Below, one piece after another: positions 10,610 through 22,085 of a stretch of 64,000 nucleotides of DNA. Made by a program: the position numbers and the translations under genes. The notes beneath the pieces were generated by a model that saw only the letters and a program-made list of their open reading frames with translations, did no database searches and had not been told where the DNA came from. Positions within the stretch are counted from its first letter, which is position 1, and each line of letters opens with the position of its first letter. This DNA is from Biscogniauxia marginata (Eukaryota > Ascomycota > Sordariomycetes > Xylariales > Xylariaceae), in assembly GCA_022695795.1 (NCBI GenBank), contig MU404056.1:248001-312000 (forward strand), read 5' to 3'.

Positions 10610-12434
10610 CTGATGCGCCCTCGTGTTGGCGCGGACACTCAAACGCCCTGAGTACCTATGCTTGAGGTGCCCTGCACTGCACACGACATGTACCCGTTCG
10701 TGAATAGCGGCTAGGGGAAACGCGGGTGCTAATTTCTCTAGGCCCCTTGATATCTGGTCTATAACGAAGCGTTCATGCAAGGCGTTAGATACCAATAACT
10801 TACCTACCTAACCTACCTACAAGCGAGGGAGGGAGGGAGGGAGGAGTCTTGCGAGAAGACGAACTCGAGCAAATACACTTTGTTATTATATTAATAGCAT
10901 TGACCAGGCGGGAAATCCCAACACCGGATTGGGCGAACCCGGATACTCTTGTTACGATCATCGCTGTCCTGTGGGTTGGCGACCGCCGCACTTACACGTG
11001 CCCCCGGCCAATCAAGCCTGGTAATTGGCATGGGCCGGAGCCACCCTTGTCCAATCAGGGGGAGGGAAAGCCTTAGTACCCCTAGCCTACCTATGTACCC
11101 AAATTCTCTGGTCTCCCTTGCTTTCGTTGGTTCGGGAGATTAAAATCTTTTGCTTTTTAACGCCATGGGGTTCCGATACCTGTGGGAGGTTCGGTAGGTT
11201 TCGAATCGAAGAGTCCCGGTCCGCGCAATTGGTTCCCGTGCAACGATAAATGCGCAGGCTATTACGAGTAGGTAGGTAAGCGCATGGAATCCTATAACTC
11301 GGGGCCGAGTTGGCTCCATCGGAGCCCGCACGGCCGGGTAGAGAGGGAGGGGAGGGGGCGGGCCTTTTAATCAGTGCCGTTAGAACTACTAGGTAGGTAC
11401 CTAGTGTAGAACTAGCCCACATACTACACCGGGAGGAAATATAGGTACTCTCTGAATTACCGTCAGGATCTACTACTTATTTACCTCCAATGTAAGAGAG
11501 GTTGGCTACATATCATAGCCTGATCTTCTTTTCTATTAGACGAATATTTGGTCTTGCAACTCATATTCTTATCATCACTATTATAATTCATGTTTAAACA
11601 AGAAGGAATAATATTTACAAAGGCGAGGAGGAAGACGGCTATTAGATGTACCTAGAATTATTAATGGACGGGAGCCTATGGATACGTATGTATATATGTG
11701 TATACATGTATACATGTTGGCCCCCGAAATCGACTTCACACTAAACTCCTGTTGCTAACTTCTCTTTAAAACGGGCCCTTGGGAGTTTTATTTATCTTCG
11801 TTGCTGCCTTTTAACTGTACATACCTGCTTATATGTGATTGACGTGATACATTACCTAAGAATGGCCATTTGTGCCCTCCTGTCTAAAGAGCCATACGCT
11901 AGAGAGCAGGTTGGGAATATTAAAAGTACTACCATAACTGATCTTGGCAGATTGATATTGCCTTCATTCATCTATTTATACCAAAACTATCTTGTTTGCC
12001 GCGTGGTGTTCCTCTCTGAATCTGCCCAGCCCCTTCTTCAGCTTCTTCCTTTTCTCTCGCTGGATCGATGTTGTAAGCTGGCTCGCCTCATTCTGGTATA
12101 AAAACATATCCTAAGAATTTCAAGACTTCCAGACGCAAATACCCAAATTAGAGTTTCTTAGAAACGCAGGGTATCTATGGATCACTTTATTTACATGTTG
12201 CGGTCTTCAGGATATATCCTGCTCCATTTTCGGATTACCGCTCTGGACTTATACTGCAGAATATCCAGGAGACGATATAAACCAGAGGAGACGAAGATAG
12301 AGATAATTCGTGGTATTAATTGTATGTATGGTAAGGACTCAGATAGCAACCTGCAAATCTACTCCATGCCATTCTAGTAATCCCATCTCCTGTTATCCCA
12401 CAGGTAATTAATCCATCTAACCTAACGCCTGCCT

Positions 12435-12460
12435 TGCCTGCCTGCCTGCCTGCCTGCCTG
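12435..12460. repeat. (TGCC)n microsatellite
   Basis: Six TGCC units in the 3' flank of the 118-residue gene, continuing into TGTC. Confidence 0.9.
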
Positions 12461-12526
12461 TCTGACAAACCGGTAACCTATCATTCCACCATTGCCCAAT
12501 CTATCTCCCCCCCATCATCACCAGTC

Positions 12527-12883
12527 CTAAGCGCCGCCCTCCCTCTTCGCGTATTCTTCCTCCATGCGTTCCTTATACAGCCTGTCGTTCTCCCGCTGCT
12601 GTTCCTCGTCCGTCACGTCCTCGATGCGCCGACCGGCGTCCGCAGCGCCGCCGAGCGCCCGCCGGCCCTCCGACGTGATCAGGCGGCCCGAGGCGTCGTA
12701 GTCGCGGCGCTCGGTGTAGACCGGCCCGCCCGCGCGCTGCGAGGCCGTCCGCGTGGTCGTGCCCGACGGGTCACTCGAGGTGTACGCCGCGTAGCGGGAG
12801 CCCGTGGTCTGCCCGTTGCGCGAGGTCGACGACGAGAAGTAGGAGACGGACGAGCTGCTGTAGCTGAAGCTTTTCGAAGACAT
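12527..12883 (-). CDS. 118-residue Ser-rich / charged-tail protein, unknown function
   Basis: Single intron-less frame of 118 codons with a GC-rich third-position bias unlike its flanks, which supports coding. Residues 1-40 are rich in Ser, Thr and Tyr (MSSKSFSYSSSSVSYFSSS). The middle holds TERRDYDASGRLITSEG. The last 40 residues are highly charged and likely helical (EDVTDEEQQRENDRLYKERM). There is no signal peptide or membrane segment. Short proteins with this layout occur widely in filamentous ascomycetes without an assigned role, as far as I recall. The 174-codon frame on the opposite strand is its antisense shadow. Confidence 0.68.
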   Translation of the reverse strand: MSSKSFSYSSSSVSYFSSSTSRNGQTTGSRYAAYTSSDPSGTTTRTASQRAGGPVYTERRDYDASGRLITSEGRRALGGAADAGRRIEDVTDEEQQRENDRLYKERMEEEYAKREGGA

Positions 12884-13615
12884 GATCTATGTATTGTGCG
12901 TGTATGTATGTATGTGTGTGCGTGTTTTTGCGTCGCAGGTTGGTTATGTCAATGTTAGGTGTATTTAGGTATGATGCTGAGGTAGTTTCTGTAGGTTGCC
13001 TGAGCTTCGATGTTCTGTGAAGACGGCTGGTGCTGTGCGAGGTAGCCCCAAGTGTGCTTATAAGTGGTGGCGAATCTGGATTAGATAACGTCATGAGCAA
13101 GTACCGAGCGTCATACTTACGTTATCGGCTTCCATAATTTTCCGTCTTTTCTGCGATTATGTCGTCGCACCTGATCATTTATTTGCTGGAAGTACCTAGG
13201 TAGTGTCTTGGATGATGGAATATCAAAGAATCGGGGGTCCGGTACTTTTGCTTTCAAACATACCTCCCAAGGCACCAGGTTAGGTCGACACTATAGATAC
13301 TTCTATGACCCATATAACTTGCGCTAAACTCTTACACCCGCAGATTGAACGGGACAAATGACCTGCAGTGACATGTCTTAGCTGCCGAAGTGTTTGTGGG
13401 TATTTGGCATTGAAGCATGAAGCATGCAGCACAAGCAATAAGTAGTGATGTTTTTCTAAGTTGGTAAAACTAGGTGTCATTAATCGTAACTGACAAGTAG
13501 TGCTATGTAAATACTAGATCACAGTACTCTTCAACTCTCACCAAATAACAAATCGTAAATCGTAAATATCGTTCCTTAAACCGTGATTATGTTGAGGCCG
13601 CTGCAGATACGTATT
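12884..13615. other. Spacer between two minus-strand genes
   Basis: Upstream flank of the 118-residue gene, with TGTATG repeats at about 12898-12920, and downstream flank of the hydrolase gene. Nothing else seen. Confidence 0.5.
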
Positions 13616-14641
13616 TCATGCCTCTGCAACAAGCGTCTGGATCAAATCGCAAGCTAGTTCAGCCACAAACCCCGGGTCATCCCGTTGGACGAAATGTCCA
13701 CAGTTCTTCGCAATCACAGGGCCCACCGCTTTATCCGCACTTGTTGTCTTGACTAGGCCCTCGTTGTAGCGATGCCACGTGGGATTCGTGTAGTTGCTCG
13801 AGATAGCCAGCGGCGTCGCCATCGAGCCCTCCAGGCTCTCCTTCGCGAAGTATTCGGGATCGTGGCCGACGACCGTCACATGCGGCGGCGTGCCGGCATA
13901 TCCCTGCGACAGGAACGGCTTGTCCGCATCCGGCAGCAGCTCCGCCAAGTTCCGCCGATCCAGACCCTCGGGGTTCTTCACGCTCGGGTGGAACACGGTG
14001 CGGAACTTTTCGCGAGTCTCGCGCAGCATCTCTGGCGTGACCCCCGGTGGTAGAGACCCGGCGTCGAAGTCCGCGCCGTCTGGGTCCGGAAATATGCTGA
14101 CGAAGTCAGAGTTGGCCATCATGCTGTCGAGGAGCAGCATGCCAGCGACAGTGCCAGGGTAGCTCTGGGCATAGAGCCGCGCCATCGCGCATCCGATGGA
14201 ATTCGCAACAAACATGAGCCGCTTTGGAACCCCGTCCCTAGGCCGACTGACCTGGCTGATGAGCTGGTGCAAGTCGTGGACGACATCGAGGACATCGTGG
14301 CCGTAGCCCGGCTCCTTCCCCTTGTCGTTCGGGTCACGATCAATCGATTTACCCTGTCCGTAGCGGTCGTAGGCCAGCATCTGGGGTTGCGACGGGCCAT
14401 CGCCCGCGGACTGTGTTATCTTCAAGCGGCGGAGCATCAGAGACATCACAGGCAGCCAAAATGTCTGCGGAGCAATAAGACCGTTCAGAAACACCACAAA
14501 AATGTTGGCATATTTTGCGTGACCAGAACTTGGGACTTGTGAACATTCTAGTGCCGCGGTAGGCTTAGTATCTAGTCTGATAGAATCGAAGGTTATCGAC
14601 GGGGGGAGAGCAATGGCAGCTTGTGGTGGTGCATTGGCCAT
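13616..14641 (-). CDS. Alpha/beta hydrolase
   Basis: Single exon, 341 residues, about the usual length for a soluble alpha/beta hydrolase. Visible elements are the oxyanion strand VVFLNGLIAPQTFW (about 49-62), AYDRYGQGKS (90-99), and a nucleophile elbow FVANSIGC with Ser 148. A strand LLLDSMM follows with Asp 172, and the C-terminal NCGHFVQRDDP holds the probable catalytic His 316. The elbow reads A-N-S-I-G rather than the classic G-x-S-x-G, a change tolerated in some members. There is no signal peptide, so it is probably cytosolic. The substrate cannot be told from sequence; an esterase or epoxide-hydrolase-like role is possible. The gene borders a 4-kb gene-poor zone on its 5' side. Confidence 0.85.
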   Translation of the reverse strand: MANAPPQAAIALPPSITFDSIRLDTKPTAALECSQVPSSGHAKYANIFVVFLNGLIAPQTFWLPVMSLMLRRLKITQSAGDGPSQPQMLAYDRYGQGKSIDRDPNDKGKEPGYGHDVLDVVHDLHQLISQVSRPRDGVPKRLMFVANSIGCAMARLYAQSYPGTVAGMLLLDSMMANSDFVSIFPDPDGADFDAGSLPPGVTPEMLRETREKFRTVFHPSVKNPEGLDRRNLAELLPDADKPFLSQGYAGTPPHVTVVGHDPEYFAKESLEGSMATPLAISSNYTNPTWHRYNEGLVKTTSADKAVGPVIAKNCGHFVQRDDPGFVAELACDLIQTLVAEA

Positions 14642-17600
14642 CTCTTGCTATACCAATTCTCTGGGTAAGATTTCTTGAATATCCCAACTTGGCCGGGGGC
14701 TTTATTCATGGGTGTTCGTCGTTGTGATAGGTATTTGTAGGGATCGTTTCGTTTATTGGTTAGCACGAGCTAACGGTTTTCCCGTGTCTAATAAATCCAC
14801 TTTTCTTACCCAATGAAAAGATAATGAAATACATGTGATTATTGAACCTTCAAACTTGAGTAACTCGCGGCATCCTAAGACTTCTAGAGCTTTTAGTTCT
14901 TTACATAATAAAAACGATGATCGTTTTCTGTGAATATTAGTTATTTGCTATCAATTAAGCCTTTCCGCTGTTGACTCCCCGAGCCTCCTAGACAATGTCG
15001 AGAATGACTCGGATTTACGTACCACCCTCGACGACCTAGGAGAAGCTTTGTCTAAACATGAAAGTTACCTACCTAAATAGTTACAAACCCTTGTTCTAAC
15101 CATCCTACTCGCTGCATCTGCCTAGCAAATCTAAGATCAGTTGCATACGAAAGGACCAGCCGACTAGGTAATGGCCAAAAACCCCTACGCATCGTGCAAT
15201 AGCGACTTTGAGTTTTGAACCCCTCCCCTGTATTTATATTCTCACTTTATAACTGTTCATAATCCCCACGCCGTGTCTTAACGTACTGCGGCGACTCTAG
15301 TCGACTCAATTGACAGACTCTATGAGGATTCATGCGTGCTCAATTAAAGTAGCTAACTAATAGTTCTACAGATATTTCTACAATTATTATGTGTTCCGAA
15401 GAGTTGAATCCTATATATTATGATGTTTCTGGGTTAAATGCGTATAATGATGGTCATCCTCATGATGATAAATGTGTTGAGAAAGCACCAGTTCTGATGC
15501 GTTTTCCATAAGTAATCCTCTTTAAAACGCCTCCACAACTGCTCGAGGGAGTGTGTTGAGTTGATCTTGAACTTATCGACCTCATGTCTCGGAGGGAACT
15601 CAAAGCTTGTGTGTATTGTCGCCTTCGTGACCTCATTCCTCGGCCGATCTACTAAGTATTAGCGTCTACGTACAGAGCTTCACGTTTCTCCAATGGGCGT
15701 TTACTTCAATGGCGATAGAATCTCAAGGCCAAAATAGACTCTTCAAGGTCAAATGAGTCAGGGAGCTTTGAGTAAAAGTAACCTATATCTTGAAGTTTCT
15801 ATCCATGCATGGCCCGCTTGTACTCGTTTAAATCTGTAGTGGCTCCGGCCGCCTTGGACAGTCCACCTATCATCTTTCTGACGTTGTTATTGAAGAGCCT
15901 GGCTTTTGTGACCGTCACCCATTGATGGACATGATGCTTCTCTTCATCATTTAGTGAGATAGAGTTGTTTGATGCTATTCTATTTTCTTTGGGAGTCTTT
16001 GAGGAACTAGGAACGGGATGGTTTGGCTTAGGGTTATTCGAGTATGATGAGGCTTATATTCTTCCAGGTGCCGGTTGTCTTCAAGAATATGAATCGTTGA
16101 TTCGAGGTATTGGGAAAAATTATGCGACCGATACCACACAATAGTATCGCCGATGCCTTGGGAGACTTAACTCATAGGTCAACTCATCGCCGATCTTTCG
16201 TCTCACCATAAACGGACCTACTCTCTGTGGTGACTATGTTCACTGTGGTTTTTCTAGAATATAGTACAAGATAGTATTTCGGTCAGACAATCAAAACTTG
16301 TCCGATGAGATGTAATGTACTGTGTATGCTATATCCCCAACCCTCTTTTTAGGTTAGCACCATAACATAGAATGGGAGCTATCCTCTATATAGGAATATC
16401 ATAAAGTATTTATTTAAGTGAGCCGCGTGCCCTTTAGCGTAATAAACTTATTTCCTCAGGACTCAATAGGCCATTGACCTTTTATCATCTAATTATTAAG
16501 ATGAGGAGATCCTCTCACTATAGAATGTCTAAACTAAGCGCCACGTGGTGCACAGAGGATCAAACGAAAATAATAGCATATTATTAAAACTTTTATGAGC
16601 ACAAACTTAGACGTTTCAATTTGTGAAATAGAACTCATGTAATTCATGAAAGTGGGAGGCTAGCGTAGTCCGATGAATGTGGCCTAAATTAGCAGAACTT
16701 GCTGTGCGTGCGGTAACAGAGTATATGTAAGTACCTATGAAAAGGGCAGGGAAGGAAGTCTCACATATGATGTAGCCATCTAGACCTGCATTAGGTTCAT
16801 AATGGTCATTTTTAGTCAGCTGGATACATGAATATGGGCTCGATCTCCTCAAATATTCAAGTAAGTTCGGCCATCATTAGCACTGGGAGTTTTCATGTTG
16901 CAAGCTTTCTCAGGGGTTAGGTGATAACTTCGCTGTTGCACCAAGAGCTAGAAATAAGGCACGCAGATATACGGCCGCTTTACATCAAAATGACCTCTTT
17001 ACTTCCCGAGCACTCTTAGTGGTCAAGGTCATAGCGGATGAACCTCCAGTTCCCAGATCAAATCTTGCCGATCCCGTATTCTCACCGCCATAAGCTACGA
17101 TCGCAACGATATTAGGCTAAGCTCCTGACAAGAGTATAGAATGCGAGATGGCTATCACACATGCAGCCACCTTGGAGACATCACCACACCAATTTCCCTT
17201 ACCCCTCCCCATGTTTACTACGCGAGAATCATTAGGTATCCGCATGATCCAGCACTTTCCTTGTCAGGATCTCACAGTATACCTGTCGAATTAGAGTTGA
17301 TAGGAAAAAAATGGACAAATGCGTGCCAGAGAGTAGAGCACGCCAGGCATCTCAGCGTGACATTAGTTGACATGACAAACTATTGGAGTAACTGGATGCA
17401 CCTGTGGTAGCAAAAATAAAGTCGACGATGCCCAATATGCTTGCCCAAGTCGCACCTTGCATCCTGCTGTCAGCAGACCTCGCCGGTGCCATTCGGAGAA
17501 AGCTCCGCTGAAGTTACTGGCGTGACGGGTCTAGTTGCAGAAGTTTGGGTACCTATAAAAGAGACTCTTGTGATTCGATCATGCAGATGTTGTGCGCATA

Positions 17601-18680
17601 GTATTAGCTTACATCACGGCCCTGCAATTCCATTCGTAGAGGAGTGTGATTTGAAATTGTCTATGCAAGGTTGACTGGCTGTGAAGCCTACATACCGTGG
17701 AAACTTTTATTGGTCAAGGTAGATATCAAGCTTTCCAGGGGTTTAGAAACGCCATGCATATAACTTGAATGGAGAAGGAACACCGGGGAGACATCCGCTC
17801 AGCTGAAGGGAGTAGGAGAACTGCGGAACTTGAGAGTTGATGACGCATTTGTGATGATCAAGCACCTGCATATAATGCAGTTGACCTCAGCTCGAGAACT
17901 CCCTGTGACGAATGTTATTATTGCGTTACATTGCAGGCGTAAAGAAAAGAAAATTCCTCTTAGCTGTGTCTTGGGAGATTGGTTCCGGTTCCTATAGCTG
18001 TATAGTAGACTCCCACTAAAAGGGGCGACGACATGCAGCAGCAACGCCGTCCTAATGTAGGATCCCAGGCTCAGCTCGAGGATACAAGGTAGAGAGAGAA
18101 CGCCCGCCTGCTAAGCACCCTTACGCGATTTTCATTATTACCGACGGCTTTAGTCAGTTTGCCCCTATCCTAGTGTAGGTTATTGGGTTAGAACCATGCT
18201 GATATATCAAGTAGGTAGAAATCACGTCCTACACATCGAGGAATACTAAGTGTTTAGTCTAAGTTAATCATCCGGGATACTCTATTAATCAATAACGTAT
18301 GCTGAAAACACGCCAGGGCATGATCATGTCAACCATACAAGTTGAGGCGAAGAGAACATTCTTAAGAGGCTTGAAACTCAAGTACTATTGTGCACGTTTT
18401 TTCATGGACTTGAGTTATCAAGAGGCAATCGGCGAGGGTCAGCATTTCTTCCGTTTATGTCGTTGGCTCAAGCTTTCGGTCGCTGTAAGCGTCCGTTCAC
18501 TAGGCAGGCAACCTGTTCATGCAGATCTCTATGCAATATACGTGCGGGGACGACACAACAATGTGGCACAGCTGAAATTTCTCCTACATTTCCTCTTTCA
18601 CAGTTTAACATCTGTCACAGGCTTAGTCGTAATATTGAGATTGTGATTGTGAGAGTCATTTTATCGCTCAAATTACTACA
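14642..18680. other. 4-kb gene-poor region with decayed coding remnants
   Basis: Moderately AT-rich. The only coding-like trace is the minus-strand remnant near 15.6-16.1 kb, listed separately. The plus-strand frames at 17141-17410 and 18299-18646 have no recognisable features and are probably chance. Confidence 0.5.
15697..16062 (-). pseudogene. Degenerate open frame, unknown family
   Basis: One minus-strand frame shows a stretch of about 80 codons whose composition looks protein-like (NDEEKHHVHQWVTVTKARLF, then NNNVRKMIGGLSKAAG). It is interrupted by a TAG shortly after YKRAMHG, then continues in the same frame as LQDIGYFYSKLPDSFDLEES to a TGA. A stop also lies upstream. In-frame stops inside otherwise sensible codons are what C-to-T decay or old age would give. 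I do not recognise the family, and the limits are approximate. Confidence 0.35.
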
Positions 18681-20219
18681 ATGTTGTTACTTGACCTGCC
18701 CACCGAACTCCTCCGAGATATCATCCAGCAGTCGATTCCTGAGGGGTTCGAAAATGTGATGCTAAGTTGCAAGACAATCCATGCCTATGGTCATGAACTC
18801 ATAAAAGACTATAATGCCAAAAGAGAAGAGTGTAGGGACGTCTCATTCAACATCAATAATAACCGGAATGCTCTTTATTGGCTCTATAGAGTTGCTAAAG
18901 AGCCTTCTTTACCACACTATATGCGGACAGTCGACCTCAATGGTTACAAGGAGTACAAACGTTACAGTACCCTGGGAATGTTCTCCATTGATCTCCGCAA
19001 AACGGCAGCATATAGAGAGTTTGATAAGTTGAAGGATAATGAGGTGGTCCTACAGCATATCAAGGAGTTAATCACGAGCTCCCCCTACCTCCCTGACGGT
19101 GACGAGAGTTTCTGGATTAAAAGCCTCCTTTCTGACCTCGGAGACGCTGATCACTATAGTGAGCATGACTTCTTTGCTGGCGTATTCTTCCTTACTCTAT
19201 TACCCAATACAAGAACTTTGACTTTACCGTGGAACACCAGCTGTGTTCCATGCACGTTTGACGCGAGGATCAACGGCATTCACCAGTACGAAAACGTGTT
19301 CAATGAAATCCAATGCAAGGCCCGCAGCCTCCACGTAGACGCAAGTCTAAGCAAGCTCAAGCGCCTTGAGTTTCTGCTCCAAGCGGAATACGACACAAAA
19401 GAAAGGTTGGGCTTTTTAGCCCCGTTCCTGATACTGCCCAATCTGGAAACCCTGTTCGCTACGAGTTTGGTTGCTGTAAACTACAGCTACCCTTTCACAT
19501 GGAGCTATCCTGAAGTTAACTCTAACTTGCGGAGTATCGAACTTGTGCATTGCGCTATGGACGCGTCTGGGGTATCCGAGCTACTAGCCCACATGCCACA
19601 TCTCATATCTTTCAGGTATAGCCATGGAAGTAAACATCACGGTGTCGAGGCCTATTGGGATGCCGGGGCATTTGTCGCCGCGATTGGGAGACACGTGGGT
19701 GGCCAACTCCAACACCTGGCTATCACTGTCGAGATTCATGGACTGAACGAGATCATGACGGCTGTTACATCGATGAGAGAGTTTATTCGTCTTGAGACGC
19801 TCGAGGTGGACTACGCCTATTTCTGCGGACCGTCGATCGAGTCTGGAGAGCAGACGTTCTTGGGCAAACCGCCAAACCCCGGCCACCAAGAATGGACAGT
19901 CGATGCTATACCCTCGCTACAACAAATACTTCCCAGCTCCCTACAGAGCCTCATCGTATTCATTGAACCCAACAGCGACCTCAAAATCGACGTCGCGAGG
20001 CCCCTATTTCTCCTGTTTGCTGGCTTCGCATCTGTTCGCCCATTGGCTTTGCCAAGTCTGGAAAGGTGTGAAGTCCACTGTCGAGGGACAAATTTCGGGA
20101 TAAATGAGGAGCAGAGCTTGATCCATGACTACCTCAAGGCTGAAGGAGTACATTGTCGTTTTGGTATTCAATTGGAATCTCCCTGGAGGTTGGCATTCAG
20201 GGCCCAGTTCGGTAGATGA
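18681..20219 (+). CDS. F-box-like protein with leucine-rich C-terminal region
   Basis: Single exon, 512 residues. The N-terminus reads MLLLDLPTELLRDIIQQS, the typical start of an F-box-like domain, and helices continue to about residue 45. The rest has irregular leucine-rich segments (for example LKRLEFLLQAEY, NLETLFATSL, LRSIELVHCAM and LISFRY), as in the fungal F-box proteins whose C-terminal part picks substrates. By family knowledge the N-terminus would bind Skp1 in an SCF ubiquitin ligase. There is no membrane segment or signal peptide. It stands alone in a gene-poor stretch, which is common for the expanded fungal F-box family. The substrate is unknown. Confidence 0.75.
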   Translation: MLLLDLPTELLRDIIQQSIPEGFENVMLSCKTIHAYGHELIKDYNAKREECRDVSFNINNNRNALYWLYRVAKEPSLPHYMRTVDLNGYKEYKRYSTLGMFSIDLRKTAAYREFDKLKDNEVVLQHIKELITSSPYLPDGDESFWIKSLLSDLGDADHYSEHDFFAGVFFLTLLPNTRTLTLPWNTSCVPCTFDARINGIHQYENVFNEIQCKARSLHVDASLSKLKRLEFLLQAEYDTKERLGFLAPFLILPNLETLFATSLVAVNYSYPFTWSYPEVNSNLRSIELVHCAMDASGVSELLAHMPHLISFRYSHGSKHHGVEAYWDAGAFVAAIGRHVGGQLQHLAITVEIHGLNEIMTAVTSMREFIRLETLEVDYAYFCGPSIESGEQTFLGKPPNPGHQEWTVDAIPSLQQILPSSLQSLIVFIEPNSDLKIDVARPLFLLFAGFASVRPLALPSLERCEVHCRGTNFGINEEQSLIHDYLKAEGVHCRFGIQLESPWRLAFRAQFGR

Positions 20220-21683
20220 ATAGGGGCTGGTTCATTGTTGAGAGGCACTGTAGACAGTTATTCGACGTAAGGCTGCACAGACTACTCGAGGAAATCTATA
20301 ATCCTAAGCAACGCGCGTAAATATATATCCTTTCTGCTTACAACTGCTCGGATGAAGCACCGATAACGTGAGTTAGAATACACTGACTCTCACCTGAATC
20401 GATCCGACATCTTGGTAAGATGCCATCTTTTGATTCTATGTCAAGCGTATCATCCTGTGAGGAGGATGAAGTCATACAACGCAACCGCGAAAATATCAAT
20501 CGAGTTTTCTGCGTTAACAGCTGGTGTGTGAGAATTAGCAAATCGGTCAACTATGCTTTCATGCTTTCGTACTACGTCTATTCCTAACTAGAAGGCAAGG
20601 CGTCATTAGCTCCTGGGTAAACAGTGCCTCGAGATTCTAAGCCTACTAGCTACCGTTCGCGATTGGTTCGTCCACTGACCGGGATTCGAATCCGACGACG
20701 CGGCAATGAATACCTAGCTTTGTGTGTTTTATATTAGGTAGGGATGGCGGAAGCCTCGGTTAGGTCGTGCTCGTGCAACGACACATGTAGAGATAACGTT
20801 GCCACGAGTGGTTACTGAAATATGGATATGATTTTCACAAATTTTCGAGGAAAGATGCTGATTGGAGGGTTAGTTCGACAAATGCTTGAACATTCCCTCA
20901 TGGATGAGCGCAAGGGGTACTAAAATCTAGATCGGCGATCTACACGTAATTTCTCCCTGGGGATATAGAAGGGCAAACTATAACCTAGGGATGGTTTAAG
21001 GGATTTATCTTGGCGATCAAGTCTCGAATCTCGGGTAAATCGTCTCAAACAAGCTATCCTAATTATGACGTGGGGGAGTTGGGGGATGTTGTCATATCTG
21101 AATAGTCTCCCGAGCGCTTAGATTCAAAAACGTTCTGGGAGGGACCAATACCTGCTGATAAACGTTGAGCGGCAATATGGCCAAGTTCTGCTATCCCTGT
21201 GCAATTGTAGGCCATTGGTAAATTTCTTCGTGCTATCAGTAGAGTTACGGCCTGGAATCGACGTGTTGCCACCAGACTAGACAACGCATTAACGTTAATT
21301 ACCCCTTATATTACATGGCGAATGTTCTATGCCAAGCAACTTATCCTTCAACACAACTCTTTATCTCTATTCCAAATATTTTTCTCATTCATCTATCATT
21401 TCACTAAGGTTACGTAGAAGTAGCTTGGTAGTCTTATATGCATTTCGAACTGGACAGTTATAGACGTGAAAAGATTCCAAATTATGTAATTACTTTTACT
21501 TTACATGTACGTTGCCCGAGGACGAATGTGAAAACAAGTATGGCCCAACATCTATGTGCCTTTGCACCTCAATATCAACCCATCTAGACTCGGGAACTGA
21601 AAAAGAATCGGAACAAGATGGCATGTCTCTGCTGGGAAAGAGCGGAGACACCCAGGGGTTGCTGTTTTGATTCAACTTGGCAC
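20220..21683. other. Spacer between F-box gene and hydrophobin
   Basis: No gene supported. A B-box-like string GGGATTCGAATCC occurs near 20681-20693, but the flanks do not fold into a tRNA. AT-rich between 21290 and 21500. Confidence 0.5.
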
Positions 21684-22085
21684 CTAGAGACCAATAGGGG
21701 TCTGGCAAAGGATACTCTGGCCGGCCTATGGAAGTTGTTAGTCTTGGAAATACTGTTTAGTTGGTGTGATACTACTTACAATGGGGAGGACGCAGCAGCG
21801 AGCGCGCTGGCCACCGGTAGCGCAGACCTTCTCAAAGTCTTCCGCACTGGTAGGCACTTCCGGGGCTAGAGAAAAGTTTTATTAGCGAGTTATCCTCATG
21901 ACCTAGAGAATGAGTGAAGCCTTACGAGTAGCACAGTCCAGATCAGCTACACCGAGCACATCAGTGGCACAGCACTGGGGAGTACTGTATAGACCAGGGG
22001 AGCAAGAGACGTAAGCTTGACGCTGAACGGGGTTGGCCATGACGGCGGCGGCGAGGAAAGAGATGGAGAGAATTGTGAACTGCAT
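21684..22085 (-). CDS. Class II hydrophobin
   Basis: Three exons, 22085-21926, 21865-21780 and 21725-21684, encode 95 residues; both introns (60 and 54 nt) have GT-AG ends and keep frame. Residues 1-17 form a signal peptide. The eight cysteines follow the class II pattern C-9-CC-11-C-16-C-8-CC-10-C: CSPGLYSTPQCC, VADLDC, FEKVC, QRARCCVLP and SILCQTP. Hydrophobins are secreted amphipathic proteins that assemble at air-water and wall surfaces of spores and hyphae; class II forms are small and detergent-soluble. Class II hydrophobins are found chiefly in Sordariomycetes and related ascomycetes, which helps place the organism. The short extension between signal peptide and first Cys (NPVQRQAYVS) lacks a dibasic site. 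The gene stands alone among spacers. Confidence 0.95.

Larger units (their letters stand above)
10137..12526. other. 2.4-kb spacer with microsatellites
   Basis: No supportable gene. It holds a (TGCCC)5 run at 10584-10609, a GAGG run at 10825-10844, a (TGCC)n run at 12435-12460, and several ACCTACCT / AGGTAGGT clusters at 10801-10820, 11270-11280 and 11391-11402. Overlapping open frames at 10849-11422 on both strands have no consistent coding signal. Confidence 0.5.

Noticed and set aside
12434..12958. 174-codon plus-strand frame opposite the 118-residue gene
   Set aside because: Arg/Ala-rich antisense shadow of a GC-rich coding frame, with low-complexity start (ACLPACL repeats from the microsatellite).
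20640..20710. tRNA-like string GGGATTCGAATCC
   Set aside because: The flanks do not pair as a T-arm or acceptor stem on either strand, and no A-box is at a suitable distance.
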